A stretch of 53,817 bases of DNA from Bdellovibrionota bacterium (GCA_963169805.1 CAUJDY010000066.1:1-53817); one strand, 5' to 3'; numbered from the stretch's first letter, positions 8,884 through 18,502 are shown. Notes: a model not told the origin generated them from the sequence alone. A program made the numbers and translations.

Positions 8884-11669
8884 TATGTTCCCCCTAATGT
8901 AGACATTTTTTGCTGTATTTCTTTTCTATCCTCAGCGTTTGGCTTGAGCTCCAGATACCTAGAAAATCCCGCCAACGCTGCATCAATGTCACCTTTTTTT
9001 TCAAAAACAAGACCTTGTTCTTTGTATATCTCTGCATTTCCGCTTTCTTTAGACATGGCAGTTCTAAGCATTGCAGACGCTACATCTAGTTGCCCGAGCA
9101 ATCTATGGCTTTTTGCCATTTCTACATAAAGTTGGGAGTCATTAGGTCTTATTTGAACTGCTCGTCTCAGTTCGTTTACTGCTCTTGCGTAATTCCCATC
9201 TGTAAAAGAAATATCGGCAGCTAAAATATATGGATCTGCCAAAGATGGATTCATTTTTTTTTCTGATTCTGCATATTGTAGTGCCTGCCCTTTACTTCCC
9301 ATCAAGAGAGCAGTTTTTCCGGCCATGTAATAGACCTTTGGATATCTTGGATTGATTTCTAAAACTTTCTGAAAATTCTTAAGAGCCTTTGCCCATGTCT
9401 TTTGATCTCTCATGTAAATTTGTCCCAATTCAAAGAGCGGCTCCGCATTTGTAGGGTCTAGTGCGGAAGCTTTTAAATTACTTTTTATCGACTCATTGAT
9501 TCGACCTTGCAGCAAATAAGCTTTACTCAATAGCATGTGGCCACGATAGTTATTAGGATCAAACTCAACAGCACCTTCGAGCATACGAGTTGCATCCATA
9601 AATCTTTCATCTTTTAAATAAAGAGCACCCAGAGAAACTCTATAATCAGCAATATTAGGAAATGTAGCGATTCTTTCTCCCATGTACTGGGCTGCAGGAT
9701 TTATTCCCTTAAGTCCAAGAAGAGCCTCTGCATAGACCTCATGTGCTTTTATATTATTTGAATCCATTTGTATGGCCTTTGATGAATACTGAAATGCTTT
9801 ATCATACTGCCTCTGAGCTATATAACCAGACGATACAACAATGAGTGATTCTATATCAGAATCGTATAACCTTAGGGCTTGCTCGGCTCTCTTTACAGCG
9901 TCTTGATAATTTTGTCTTCGCAACTCTAATTGCGCATAACCTCTAAAAACTAAATAATTTGTTTTTGCTTCGTTTTGAGCTTTAGCCAGATATTCTGCCG
10001 CAACTTTAAAATCAAATTTTTGTGAATAATAGTCTGCTAGCTTAATATAGCCTTCTATAAACTTGGGGTCTGCTTTTATAGATTTTTGGGCCCATAAAAT
10101 AGCATCATCCGTTTGATTGAGATTCCAAAGGCTCTCAGAAGCCCTCAAAGCAGCCAATGAGTTTTTGGGATTTACTTCAAATGCCGTTTTATATTCTGCC
10201 TGAGCAGCTAAGTAGTTTTTATTTCTAAGGTAATTATCTCCCACAACCATCAATTGGGAATCTTGTGATTTGACATCACTCAAAGCCTCTTCCCCACCCA
10301 AAGACAAAATTGTATCTCTAAGCGCCATGTTTTTGGGGTCTAAACTATATGCCTTTTGTGCATACTCAAGAGCCAGATTTGGATTTGATTTTAAATAGTA
10401 ATTTGCTAGAGCAAAATAACCTCTAACTTTTAGAGGGCTTGGAATTTTATGATTCTTCAAACCTACTTGCAGATAATCTAGGCCTCTAGGATTTGAAAAA
10501 TGTGAAATTTCAATAATGCCGGTTTCTATTTTGGATTTATCATGTTGAGGGTTTATAGCTAAAATATTCTTTAATACTCTGACTGCATTTGAATAATCTT
10601 GAATTTCAGTTCTTATTTGAGCCTCTACAAAAAAAGGCTTAATCCAATTTGGCCACAAAGACTGTGTTTTTTGCAGGTAAGCAATGGCGGGATTTTTTTG
10701 TCCATTCTTATACAACAACTCAGCTTTCATTTCATAGATCACGGCGGCAGTTGGGAAGTCATTTAAAACATTTTGAACCGCCGTAGTGGCGCTTTCTTCA
10801 CTACCCACAAGCATGGCCTGAACGGCTCTACAAGTTGCTCCATGAACATCTAATGCGTTTTCTTTTTGCGCAGACTGTACAAGTGCTGTGAGCGTTTGTA
10901 AGTCTTGTGAATCTTTATATGCAAACGGCCAAAGCTCTCGATAAGCAAGACAAAGTAGCGAAATTGCCTCTGTAGCCTTGGGGTTTGATTCTAGTAGTGT
11001 CGCAAGAATATTTTGCGCTTGGTAGTATCCTTCAAATGTATCAGACTGAAATTCTGAAAGTGCTTTTTGCAAACTTCTTTGAACGTCTTGCTGGCCTAGC
11101 TCCACACGCTTTTGCTGTGGTAACCTAAGGTGAATTTTTTCACCCACTTTTACTTCCGGCTTCTGATCTTCAAAGTAAATATACCCAATTGCGAATAAAC
11201 AAACGAGAGCCGCCAATACCAAAAAAAAGCGGCCATCTTGTTTTTTTTTGATTTGTTCCCTTGGCTTTAGATCAATAATAACTTCTTCAACTGGCGCCTC
11301 TGGCCTTTTACGTTGCTGAGTTGGTGCTTCCTGAGAAGGTCCTTTTTGTGCTGAAAATTCTTCTACAGCTCGACCTCTTTTTTTAGCCTCATCTCGTTGC
11401 TCTGTCACTTTTTGCTCAGGAACAACAAGCTCCTTTTCTATTTCTGCTTGGGTTAGTTCTTTTTTTTCTGAATTTAAAGACTCTAAAACGGCCTCGTAAA
11501 ACTCCGGGTACTTAGAAATTTCGATCCACCTCTGAGTGTTTTGAGGAGATAAGTACTCCTCACCATCGAGTGCCCCTTTTTCAATAAGCTCCATGATTTT
11601 AGAAGTTGTGAATGGACCGTAAATTCGACCTTTTTTATCTTTTAAATTCCAAAGTTGTTCACTCTTCAT
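8883..11669 (-). CDS. GYF-domain, single-TM, multi-TPR protein
   Basis: 928 residues. Residues 5-60 resemble the bacterial GYF_2 domain (WNLKDKKGRIYGPF, then a W-I-E-I-S motif), normally a proline-peptide binder. A charged linker leads to one transmembrane helix at 147-166. From about residue 195 to the end there are many tetratricopeptide repeats (for example 'ALKNFQKVLEINPRYPKVYY'). Topology is probably GYF domain in the cytoplasm and TPRs in the periplasm, which would let it link inside and outside scaffolds. Similar GYF-TPR proteins are known in myxobacteria and Bdellovibrio relatives. Starts 11 bases after the HIT gene. Confidence 0.85.
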   Translation of the reverse strand: MKSEQLWNLKDKKGRIYGPFTTSKIMELIEKGALDGEEYLSPQNTQRWIEISKYPEFYEAVLESLNSEKKELTQAEIEKELVVPEQKVTEQRDEAKKRGRAVEEFSAQKGPSQEAPTQQRKRPEAPVEEVIIDLKPREQIKKKQDGRFFLVLAALVCLFAIGYIYFEDQKPEVKVGEKIHLRLPQQKRVELGQQDVQRSLQKALSEFQSDTFEGYYQAQNILATLLESNPKATEAISLLCLAYRELWPFAYKDSQDLQTLTALVQSAQKENALDVHGATCRAVQAMLVGSEESATTAVQNVLNDFPTAAVIYEMKAELLYKNGQKNPAIAYLQKTQSLWPNWIKPFFVEAQIRTEIQDYSNAVRVLKNILAINPQHDKSKIETGIIEISHFSNPRGLDYLQVGLKNHKIPSPLKVRGYFALANYYLKSNPNLALEYAQKAYSLDPKNMALRDTILSLGGEEALSDVKSQDSQLMVVGDNYLRNKNYLAAQAEYKTAFEVNPKNSLAALRASESLWNLNQTDDAILWAQKSIKADPKFIEGYIKLADYYSQKFDFKVAAEYLAKAQNEAKTNYLVFRGYAQLELRRQNYQDAVKRAEQALRLYDSDIESLIVVSSGYIAQRQYDKAFQYSSKAIQMDSNNIKAHEVYAEALLGLKGINPAAQYMGERIATFPNIADYRVSLGALYLKDERFMDATRMLEGAVEFDPNNYRGHMLLSKAYLLQGRINESIKSNLKASALDPTNAEPLFELGQIYMRDQKTWAKALKNFQKVLEINPRYPKVYYMAGKTALLMGSKGQALQYAESEKKMNPSLADPYILAADISFTDGNYARAVNELRRAVQIRPNDSQLYVEMAKSHRLLGQLDVASAMLRTAMSKESGNAEIYKEQGLVFEKKGDIDAALAGFSRYLELKPNAEDRKEIQQKMSTLGGT

Positions 11670-11680
11670 AAGTGCTTACC

Positions 11681-12025
11681 TTAGTTAAACTTTCCGCTGA
11701 GCTGAGATCCCGCTAATAAATGTAAGTGCAGATGAAAAACGGTTTGTCCGCCATGTTGTCCTGTATTTATCACTGTTCTAAATCCAGATTCTTTAAAACC
11801 TTTTTCTTTGGCTATTTGTAAAGCTGCTTCATACAGAGATGCCATGATATTAGTGTCCGATAATTCAGCTAAACTCGTAACATGAATTTTGGGAATTACG
11901 AGAAAATGGTGCTTTGCTTGTGGATGAATATCTGAGAAGGCATAGACGCTCTCGTTTTCAAAAATTTTTTGGCTTGGAATTTTTCCTTCTATGATTTTGC
12001 AAAACAAACATTCTTGATGCGCCAC
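11681..12025 (-). CDS. HIT-family (HinT-like) nucleotide hydrolase
   Basis: 114 residues, full length for HinT-type proteins. The histidine triad is visible as 'FHLHLHLLAG' near the C-terminus, with 'CLFCKIIEGKIPS' at the start (CxxC as in many HinT proteins). The family hydrolyses purine nucleoside phosphoramidates such as aminoacyl-adenylates, which suits an operon containing serS. The start is GTG, with GGAG six bases upstream. First gene of the unit running to 6814. Confidence 0.93.
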   Translation of the reverse strand: MAHQECLFCKIIEGKIPSQKIFENESVYAFSDIHPQAKHHFLVIPKIHVTSLAELSDTNIMASLYEAALQIAKEKGFKESGFRTVINTGQHGGQTVFHLHLHLLAGSQLSGKFN

Positions 12026-12263
12026 ACCTTACTCCAAGGTCGAGTTCCATCTTGGTTTCTGGCCCCAGAGTGGAACTTTGGTTACTTAAGTATTTGATTT
12101 TTATCAAAAAAATATTTTTTCACCAATGCTTCTCATTTTCAAAGTATCAGTTTGGATTTTTACGCGTCGAGTAATATTAGCCCAGATGCCATAAATTATT
12201 TTTAGTGTTGGCATTCTATTTGCTTATAAAAATTATATTCAAACACACTCGGGGGAGGATGTT
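12026..12263. other. divergent intergenic region
   Basis: 238 bases between the divergent HIT (-) and exported-protein (+) genes. It should carry promoters for both. A 7-bp inverted repeat AGTTCCA/TGGAACT lies at 12043-12077, within the probable leader of the minus-strand operon. The plus-strand gene has a strong ribosome binding site (GGGGGAGG) just before its ATG. No clear -35/-10 pair could be assigned. Confidence 0.3.
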
Positions 12264-12926
12264 ATGTTTAAGTTAGTCATATCAATCTATATCGGTCTCG
12301 TGCTTTTTGCTGCAAGCATTGCAAAAGCAGATTTCCAAAATGCAAGACTACAAAGCCATCAGCAAATTGAACTTCGAGTTACTAATATTGATATCCAACC
12401 CAACTCTGATGTTATCGTGCTAACAGGATCTTCCCCAACTCCGTGTCTGGATACCGTTCGCCCAACACTCAATCTATCAAGAGATTTTTCTCAATTAAAT
12501 ATTCAAGTGTTTGCCAATAACGGTGTGTGTATGAATCCACTTACTGTAAATGGACAGTATCAGATAGCAATTGATCTGAAAGCTTATTTTGCAGAACTTA
12601 GTGTTGCTAAGCCAACAACAATATCAGTAGTAATTGAGAATACTTCTGCAGGTGTGCAGACATTTGAATATGATGTCTTTCCTCAAGCATTCTATCAGTT
12701 TGATAAAGTAGTTAGCGGAGTTGTAGAAAAAGACCACAGAACAAATACGTTCTATCTTCAATCAAATAACTCTCGTATCGAGGTTCTTTCTAGATTTGAC
12801 TTAAATCCTTATCAAAACAAAATGGTAAAAGTTAAGGGACTTATTCCGGGTGAAGTAACAATCGGATTGGGCGCAGAAGAAATTCCATCTCAAATTGTGA
12901 TCGGCCAACTCATCAGCATGAAGTAA
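12264..12926 (+). CDS. small exported protein of unknown function
   Basis: 220 residues. A signal peptide covers residues 1-22 (hydrophobic SIYIGLVLFAASIA, cleavage after KA before DFQNA). The rest is predicted mostly beta, without recognisable motifs; two cysteines (in 'TPCLDT' and 'GVCMNP') could pair. The start is set by a strong GGGGGAGG site. The gene stands alone and is followed by an inverted repeat that also serves convergent murA. Periplasmic or surface location is inferred. Confidence 0.75.
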   Translation: MFKLVISIYIGLVLFAASIAKADFQNARLQSHQQIELRVTNIDIQPNSDVIVLTGSSPTPCLDTVRPTLNLSRDFSQLNIQVFANNGVCMNPLTVNGQYQIAIDLKAYFAELSVAKPTTISVVIENTSAGVQTFEYDVFPQAFYQFDKVVSGVVEKDHRTNTFYLQSNNSRIEVLSRFDLNPYQNKMVKVKGLIPGEVTIGLGAEEIPSQIVIGQLISMK

Positions 12927-12932
12927 TCTACC

Positions 12933-13007
12933 AAAAGGCGCCTGCCGACTTTTTGATGCAAGGTGCGTCTAGCGCTCCGTGTATCAAAAAGTCGGCAGGC
13001 GCCTTTT
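12933..13007. terminator. bidirectional terminator, 25-bp perfect inverted repeat
   Basis: Arms 12933-12957 and 12983-13007 are perfect reverse complements (core GGCGCCTGCCGAC) around a 25-base loop. The right arm ends in a T run on the plus strand and the left arm starts with A residues, giving a U tract in both directions. It sits between the stop of the exported protein and the stop of murA, so it can end both transcripts. Confidence 0.8.
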
Positions 13008-13008
13008 T

Positions 13009-14265
13009 TTATTCTTTTACTCGTTTGATTTTTCCACCCAAAGACATGAGCTTTTCTTCTAAACGCTCATAACCTCTGTCTAAGTGATAAATTCGACTAA
13101 CCGTCGTTTCCCCTGTCGCTGCCAACCCAGCCAAAACCAAACACGCAGAAGCACGAAGATCTGTAGCCATAACAGGTGCTCCCTTGAGAACGCCAGGCTT
13201 TCCTCTGACAATAGCTACCTGTGTGCGTGAGGTAATATCTGCATTTAAGCGCATAAGCTCTTGAACGTGCATAAATCTATTTTCAAAAATATTTTCTGTA
13301 ATAATACATGGTCCATTTGCAATACACATCAACGCCATATACTGAGCCTGTAAGTCTGTTGCAAATCCTGGATACGGCATTGTTTGAATATCAACGCCCT
13401 TCCAGCTTTTCGCAGGTCTTACTGTCACCGATGTTTTTTCTTGATCGATTTTAAAACCCGCCTCTCTCATTTTAACAATAAGAGATTCAAAATGCTGAGG
13501 GATACAATTCTCAACTGTTACTTCTCCGCCTGTAATTGCACCTGCTATCAAAAGTGTTCCCGCTTCAATTCTATCTGGAATCACGGCGTGCTCTGCTGGG
13601 GTTAGTTTTGAAACACCCTGAATAGTTAAAATACTTGTACCTATACCAGAAATCTTTGCGCCCATTTTTACAAGATAATTAGCAAGGTCATCTATCTCAG
13701 GTTCTTTTGCTGCATTCTCAATGATTGTTTCGCCCTCAGCAAGAACTGCCGCCATAAGGGCGTTTTCCGTTCCACCTACAGTAACTCCATCAAATACGAT
13801 TCGTGCACCCTTGAGTTTTTTTGTGCGCGCTATCACGTATCCTTCTTGAATATCTATCTCAGCACCCAAAGCTTTCATTGCTTCTAAGTGCTTATCAATA
13901 GGACGAGTTCCAATCGCACAGCCTCCTGGCAAACTCACTACTGCTTCTCCATATCTTGCAAGTAGTGGCCCTAAACACAAAATGGAAGCCCTCATTTTTC
14001 TTACAAGATCGTAGGGCGCCTTGTGTGTATCTGACATATTTGTTTCTACAATATATTTTTCGCCATCTCGATGCGCTTTTGATCCCAAGTGAGCTAATAA
14101 AGTTTCTGTTGAGAGAATATCCTGAAGGTTTGGAACGTTTGTAAAAATATGACGTCCATTACACAAAAGCGTTGCAAATAACAAAGGTAGTGATGAGTTT
14201 TTTGCTCCGCTTGTTTTAACACGCCCATTTAGTTGCGTTTGTCCTAGGATTGATATTTTGTCCAT
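13009..14265 (-). CDS. murA: UDP-N-acetylglucosamine 1-carboxyvinyltransferase
   Basis: 418 residues, family length. It transfers enolpyruvate from PEP to UDP-GlcNAc, the first committed step of peptidoglycan synthesis. The N-terminal substrate Lys-Asn is in 'SGAKNSSLP' (K22, N23), and the catalytic cysteine loop is '[14 protein letters not shown]' (C116), the fosfomycin-sensitive form. It overlaps the end of prmC by 22 bases and is the last gene of the prfA-prmC-murA unit, closed by the terminator at 12933-13007. Confidence 0.97.
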   Translation of the reverse strand: MDKISILGQTQLNGRVKTSGAKNSSLPLLFATLLCNGRHIFTNVPNLQDILSTETLLAHLGSKAHRDGEKYIVETNMSDTHKAPYDLVRKMRASILCLGPLLARYGEAVVSLPGGCAIGTRPIDKHLEAMKALGAEIDIQEGYVIARTKKLKGARIVFDGVTVGGTENALMAAVLAEGETIIENAAKEPEIDDLANYLVKMGAKISGIGTSILTIQGVSKLTPAEHAVIPDRIEAGTLLIAGAITGGEVTVENCIPQHFESLIVKMREAGFKIDQEKTSVTVRPAKSWKGVDIQTMPYPGFATDLQAQYMALMCIANGPCIITENIFENRFMHVQELMRLNADITSRTQVAIVRGKPGVLKGAPVMATDLRASACLVLAGLAATGETTVSRIYHLDRGYERLEEKLMSLGGKIKRVKE

Positions 14266-15170
14266 GAATTGTCCTTCTCTGTTTTTTTGACAGATATAAT
14301 AAACCGATCTTTGCCCGAATAATCCTGCGCTAGTTCTATCTTATCAAAAAAACCACTGCTGCCTACTATCTTTTGCGCTGCTATACCTTGAGTGTATCCT
14401 ATTTCAAAAATCCACAACCCTCCGGGCTTTAATAAGCTACCCGCCAAGGCTGTCCACAATTTAATTTTCTCTAAACCTTGTTCTCCACAATATAAAGCTT
14501 CATGAGGCTCATATTTGTGAACGTTTTTTTCAACCTCTGTGTCTGCCTCTGCAATATAAGGTGGATTCGAAACAATCAAATCATACAGACCTGTAAAGCC
14601 TTTTGCTTTAAGATCATCAAAATTTCGGTAGTCCATTTGATCTGCATTGCCTCTTTTAAAATAAAACCGCTCTTGCACGGCATGACTCTTGGCATTTTGC
14701 TGGGCTACTTTTTCGGCCACTTCAGAAATATCTACAGCAACAACATTTAAATTACTGACTTCCTTTAGCATGGAAACAGCAATACACCCAGAGCCCGTTC
14801 CTATGTCGAGCGCCCATATTTCTTCTGCTTGTTGAGAGTGTTTTTCTTCAATCCAGTGAAGCGCATACTCAACTAAAAGTTCTGTTTCTGGCCTAGGAAT
14901 TAAAACTCCCGGCTCAACATGAAATGTATAATTCAAAAAATCTTTTTTATTTGTGATATATGCTACCGGCTCTCCTTGAATTCGCCTCTCAATTTTTTGA
15001 AGACACGAAGATAATGTCATGGGTGAAATTTCTTTCTGTGACTGTATATAAAGATCTTCTCTACGGCACATTAAGGTATCAGAAATAATTAGTTCAGCAT
15101 CTAAGCGAGCACTTGCCGAAGTAGATTTTAAAAACAGGGTTGCCTGTTGTAATAAGTCTGTGATTTTCAA
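14244..15170 (-). CDS. prmC: release-factor glutamine N5-methyltransferase
   Basis: 308 residues. The SAM-binding motif 'ALDIGTGSGCIAVSML' and the catalytic 'SNPPYIAEAD' motif identify PrmC/HemK, which methylates the glutamine of the GGQ motif in RF1 and RF2. The N-terminal helical domain is present. It overlaps the prfA 3' end by four bases, so enzyme and substrate are co-translated. Confidence 0.96.
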   Translation of the reverse strand: MKITDLLQQATLFLKSTSASARLDAELIISDTLMCRREDLYIQSQKEISPMTLSSCLQKIERRIQGEPVAYITNKKDFLNYTFHVEPGVLIPRPETELLVEYALHWIEEKHSQQAEEIWALDIGTGSGCIAVSMLKEVSNLNVVAVDISEVAEKVAQQNAKSHAVQERFYFKRGNADQMDYRNFDDLKAKGFTGLYDLIVSNPPYIAEADTEVEKNVHKYEPHEALYCGEQGLEKIKLWTALAGSLLKPGGLWIFEIGYTQGIAAQKIVGSSGFFDKIELAQDYSGKDRFIISVKKTEKDNSWTKYQS

Positions 15171-16246
15171 TTTGTTGTAGCTCCTGATTGTCTCAGGGCT
15201 TGAGCTTGGAAGTTTGCAATTAGAGGATCAATAAGCACGGCCATATCTCCTTCCATCACAGAATTTATCTGGTGCGTAGTAAAGTTAATTCTATGATCTG
15301 TCACCCGTGACTGTGGGAAGTTGTATGTTCGAATTCTCTCGGAGCGATCTCCCGTTCCAATTTGTGCGAGTCTTTTTTCTGAATTTTCTCGCATACGCTT
15401 TTCTTCTTCAAGCGCTTGCAGCCGAGCTGCTAAAATCTTAAGAGCTTTTTGTTTGTTAGAAAGTTGAGATTTTTCATCTTGGCAAACAACCATCAAGTTT
15501 GTTGGAATGTGAGTAATGCGAACAGCCGAATCGGTTGTATTCACACTCTGCCCGCCAGCGCCTCCTGAACGAAAAACATCTATTCTTAAGTCATTTTGAT
15601 TAATATTAACTTCGATTTCATCAACTTCCGGAAGAACTGCTACCGTTATTGTAGATGTGTGAATGCGGCCCTGTGTTTCTGTCTTAGGAACTCTTTGAAC
15701 TCTGTGTACACCACTCTCAAACTTTAATTTGCTATAAACCTTTTGACCTGAAATTGTAGCGATAACTTCTTTGAATCCACCTACTGGAGAATTTGAAAGA
15801 GACATCATCTCAACACGCCAATTATTTTTATTTGCATAGTGTACATAAGCTCGAAAAAGTTCTTCACAGAAAAGAGAAGCCTCATCTCCCCCCGCTCCTG
15901 CTCGAATTTCTAGAATTATGTTTTTATCGTCGTTAGGATCCTTCGGAAGTAACAGAATTTTAAGTTGCTCCGTTACACTTGCCAGCTCTTTTTCTATCGC
16001 TGGCAATTCTTCCTTTGCCATTGCTCTCAACTCTTCATCTTTTTCGTTTACAAGAATGTCTTTATTATCATTTTTTTGCTTATCTAAATTCTTGTAGTGC
16101 CTATAGACCTCTACAATTTCCTTAAGATTTGAATACTCCTTCATCATTTGAGAGTATTTTTTTGAATCTGATACAGCATCAGGTAAAGTCAGCCTCATAC
16201 CGATTTCTTCGTATTTTTTTTCGACTTCATCAAGCTGCTTAAACAT
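15167..16246 (-). CDS. prfA: peptide chain release factor 1
   Basis: 359 residues, family length. It reads UAA/UAG stop codons. The stop-recognition PxT motif is PKT in 'RVQRVPKTETQGRIHTS', which marks RF1 rather than RF2. The catalytic GGQ is in 'RSGGAGGQSVNTTDSAV'. The N-terminal coiled-coil domain is complete. First gene of the prfA-prmC-murA unit; a terminator separates it from rpmE upstream. Confidence 0.97.
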   Translation of the reverse strand: MFKQLDEVEKKYEEIGMRLTLPDAVSDSKKYSQMMKEYSNLKEIVEVYRHYKNLDKQKNDNKDILVNEKDEELRAMAKEELPAIEKELASVTEQLKILLLPKDPNDDKNIILEIRAGAGGDEASLFCEELFRAYVHYANKNNWRVEMMSLSNSPVGGFKEVIATISGQKVYSKLKFESGVHRVQRVPKTETQGRIHTSTITVAVLPEVDEIEVNINQNDLRIDVFRSGGAGGQSVNTTDSAVRITHIPTNLMVVCQDEKSQLSNKQKALKILAARLQALEEEKRMRENSEKRLAQIGTGDRSERIRTYNFPQSRVTDHRINFTTHQINSVMEGDMAVLIDPLIANFQAQALRQSGATTN

Positions 16247-16290
16247 GATTTTCCCTTTAATGACCTATTAAGAACACCTGCTTATGATAC

Positions 16291-16317
16291 AAAAAAACCT
16301 CGTCTATGCGAGGTTTT
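16291..16317 (-). terminator. rpmE intrinsic terminator
   Basis: On the minus strand a 7-bp stem AACCTCG/CGAGGTT with a six-base loop is followed by seven T residues (16291-16297 complement). It lies between the rpmE stop and the prfA start, so prfA transcription probably starts afresh or by read-through. Confidence 0.8.
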
Positions 16318-16343
16318 TGAAAGAAAAAAAGAATGATAATAAA

Positions 16344-16577
16344 CTACTTGTTTGCTGATGGTCTTTTTGCTGCTGCCGCAAGATTTCCGTAACGTTTGTT
16401 GAATTTTTCTACTCGCCCTTCACTATCCAGGAGTTTTTGCGTTCCTGTAAAGAATGGGTGGCAACTGCTGCAAATATCTACGCGGATTTCTTTCTTAGTA
16501 GATTTTGTAGTCCATGAAGTTCCACAAACACATGTAACTTGTGAATCGTTATATTCTGGATGGATATTTGGTTTCAT
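16344..16577 (-). CDS. rpmE: ribosomal protein bL31
   Basis: 77 residues. The zinc-binding (C+) form is shown by 'CVCG' near residue 16 and '[10 protein letters not shown]' near residue 36. It is part of the 50S subunit bridging to 30S. The C-terminus has an Ala/Lys-rich extension ([13 protein letters not shown]). A good ribosome binding site AAAGGAAG precedes the ATG. Upstream there is a 275-base leader/promoter region with possible regulatory structure. Confidence 0.97.
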   Translation of the reverse strand: MKPNIHPEYNDSQVTCVCGTSWTTKSTKKEIRVDICSSCHPFFTGTQKLLDSEGRVEKFNKRYGNLAAAAKRPSANK

Positions 16578-16632
16578 CTGACTTCCTTTAATAATAAGGT
16601 GAAATAGATCGCATCCTTTTGCTGGAAAATCA

Positions 16633-16694
16633 AGCGGTTCAAAGGATTTATCACTTTATTTCTCAGGAGGAATACTCCCCATTATTTAACCGCT
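16633..16694 (-). promoter_or_regulatory. candidate structured leader of rpmE
   Basis: A 7-bp stem AGCGGTT/AACCGCT (16633-16639 with 16688-16694) encloses a small GGAG/CTCC hairpin. It begins about 55 bases upstream of the bL31 start. Autoregulatory bL31 leaders are known in several phyla; whether this is one is inference. Confidence 0.35.
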
Positions 16695-16728
16695 ACTGCC
16701 TAATTTAAAGTATCTCACACAACATAGA

Positions 16729-16750
16729 GTGTTTAAGAGATCTTAAACAC
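16729..16750. promoter_or_regulatory. 9-bp inverted repeat upstream of rpmE
   Basis: GTGTTTAAG and CTTAAACAC are separated by four bases and have no adjacent T run, so this looks more like an operator than a terminator. A perfect DnaA-box sequence TTATCCACA lies 12 bases further at 16762-16770. The two could regulate the rpmE promoter; no repressor is identified. Confidence 0.3.
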
Positions 16751-16828
16751 TACACACAGGTTTATCCACAGCAGTATTGACTTGTTGCATCATAAAGAGA
16801 TCTACTACTTTCCCTTGGCCAATTTTAA

Positions 16829-16862
16829 AAATAAGTAAGTATTTTCAAATACTTACTTATTT
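16829..16862 (-). terminator. A/T-rich hairpin overlapping the rho stop codon
   Basis: Arms 16829-16844 and 16847-16862 are a perfect 16-bp inverted repeat. On the minus strand the hairpin begins within the last rho codons and is followed by TTTTTAAAAT. It is rich in A-T pairs, so as an intrinsic terminator it would be weak to moderate. Confidence 0.5.
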
Positions 16863-18502
16863 CCCATATTTGCTAAAAACTCTGTGTTTGATTTTGTTTC
16901 AGAAAGTTTACCCAAAATAAACTCCATACTATCCACAACATTCATAGGGGCTAAAACCTTTCTGAGAATCCAAATTCTATTGAGATCACCCTTATCAACA
17001 AGAAGGTCTTCCTTACGAGTCCCTGACTTGTTTATATCCATACATGGGAAAATACGCTTTTCCATAAGCTTTCTATCCAAGTGGATTTCCGCATTACCCG
17101 TACCTTTAAATTCCTCAAAGATCACCTCGTCCATACGAGATCCTGTATCGATAAGCGCTGTTGCAATAATCGTTAAACTGCCGCCTTCTTCAATATTTCT
17201 AGCTGCTCCAAAGAATCGTTTAGGTTTATGAAGTGCGTTTGAATCCACACCTCCCGATAAGATCTTTCCTGAAGGAGGCACGACAGTATTATAAGCTCTT
17301 GCAAGACGTGTAATTGAATCCAGCAAGATGACAACGTCGTGTTTGTGCTCAACAAGTCTTTTGGCTTTTTCAATAACCATCTCTGCTACTTGTACGTGAC
17401 GAGTAGGTGGTTCATCAAACGTAGATGAAATAACCTCACCCTTCACGGTTCTCATCATATCCGTTACTTCTTCAGGACGCTCATCAATTAGAAGAACAAT
17501 AAGTTTTACTTCTGGATGATTTTTTGAAATTGCATTTGCAATTTCCTGTAAAAGGACTGTTTTACCCGTACGTGGAGGTGCAACAATTAATGCTCTTTGA
17601 CCTTTTCCAAGAGGAGACATCAAATCAACAACGCGAGTGGTGTAATTGTTTGGTGTAAACTCTAGCTTAAGCCTTTGCTCTGGGTAAAGAGGCGTTAAGT
17701 TATCAAATAATATCTTCTCTTTTGCTTTTTCTGGTGGCTCGTGATTGAGAGTTTCAATTTTAAGTAGCGCAAAGTATCTCTCCCCATCCTTTGGAGGTCG
17801 AACTGTACCACTAATTGTATCACCCGTTCTTAGACCCATTCTACGAATCTGAGATGGACTTACATAAATATCATCTGGGCCTGGAAGGTAGTTGTAATCT
17901 GGGGATCTTAAGAATCCGTATCCATCTGGTAAGATTTCAAGAACGCCGTGACCATAAATATCTCCGAATCGCGCCGCGCGCTTCAGGATTTCAAAGACCA
18001 TATCTTGTCTTCTCATCCCTGCAGCATGCATGATTCCTAGTTTTGTAGCCAATTCGGTAAGTTGGTTGATGTTTTTTGTCTTAAGATCTTTTGAGTTGAG
18101 CTCTCTACGCTCTTCTTCTGTTAGGTGAATTTGTGTTTCTTCTGGTGCTTCTTCTTCGCCTGCTGCTTCATGGACGGCTTGTTGGTTTTCGAACTCAGAG
18201 TCTTCATCGCGTCTGTGTCTGTGGTGGTGTCTGCGATTATTATTATGGTGTCTGTCATTTCTTTCGTGTCGATCGCCTCTTTCATGCCTCTCGTGACGCT
18301 CTGGTCTTTCTGTTCTTTCCGGTCTGTCTTGTCTTTCAGTTCTTGGCTCGCTTTTTGTTTCTACTTGTTGAGGAGCTGCTGCTTGCGGCGCACCCTCTGC
18401 TTGCGCGGGAGCAGCGGGTTCTGAGTTTTCTGGTTTTTTTGCGCGAAATGATCTTCTTGGCTTCTGGTCGTCTTGAGGGGCATTTTTATTATCGTCAGAC
18501 AT
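16853..18502 (-). CDS. rho: transcription termination factor Rho with long disordered N-terminus
   Basis: 549 residues, about 130 more than E. coli Rho. Residues 1-130 are low complexity: acidic/Pro-Ala, then Arg-Glu-His repeats ([14 protein letters not shown]) and a His/Arg/Asn cluster ([14 protein letters not shown]). The Rho N-domain, the cold-shock RNA-binding fold ('[15 protein letters not shown]') and the hexameric ATPase core follow, with Walker A '[12 protein letters not shown]' near residue 312 and '[13 protein letters not shown]'. It is an RNA-dependent helicase ending transcription. Ribosome binding site AAGGAG. The role of the extension is unknown; Rho proteins of several phyla have RNA-binding N-terminal insertions. 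Confidence 0.97.
   Translation of the reverse strand: MSDDNKNAPQDDQKPRRSFRAKKPENSEPAAPAQAEGAPQAAAPQQVETKSEPRTERQDRPERTERPERHERHERGDRHERNDRHHNNNRRHHHRHRRDEDSEFENQQAVHEAAGEEEAPEETQIHLTEEERRELNSKDLKTKNINQLTELATKLGIMHAAGMRRQDMVFEILKRAARFGDIYGHGVLEILPDGYGFLRSPDYNYLPGPDDIYVSPSQIRRMGLRTGDTISGTVRPPKDGERYFALLKIETLNHEPPEKAKEKILFDNLTPLYPEQRLKLEFTPNNYTTRVVDLMSPLGKGQRALIVAPPRTGKTVLLQEIANAISKNHPEVKLIVLLIDERPEEVTDMMRTVKGEVISSTFDEPPTRHVQVAEMVIEKAKRLVEHKHDVVILLDSITRLARAYNTVVPPSGKILSGGVDSNALHKPKRFFGAARNIEEGGSLTIIATALIDTGSRMDEVIFEEFKGTGNAEIHLDRKLMEKRIFPCMDINKSGTRKEDLLVDKGDLNRIWILRKVLAPMNVVDSMEFILGKLSETKSNTEFLANMGNK

Noticed and set aside
16762-16770. DnaA box as part of a replication origin
   Set aside because: A single perfect box between rho and rpmE, with no cluster, no A/T-rich unwinding region and no dnaA or dnaN gene nearby. 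The same holds for the boxes near 52885.
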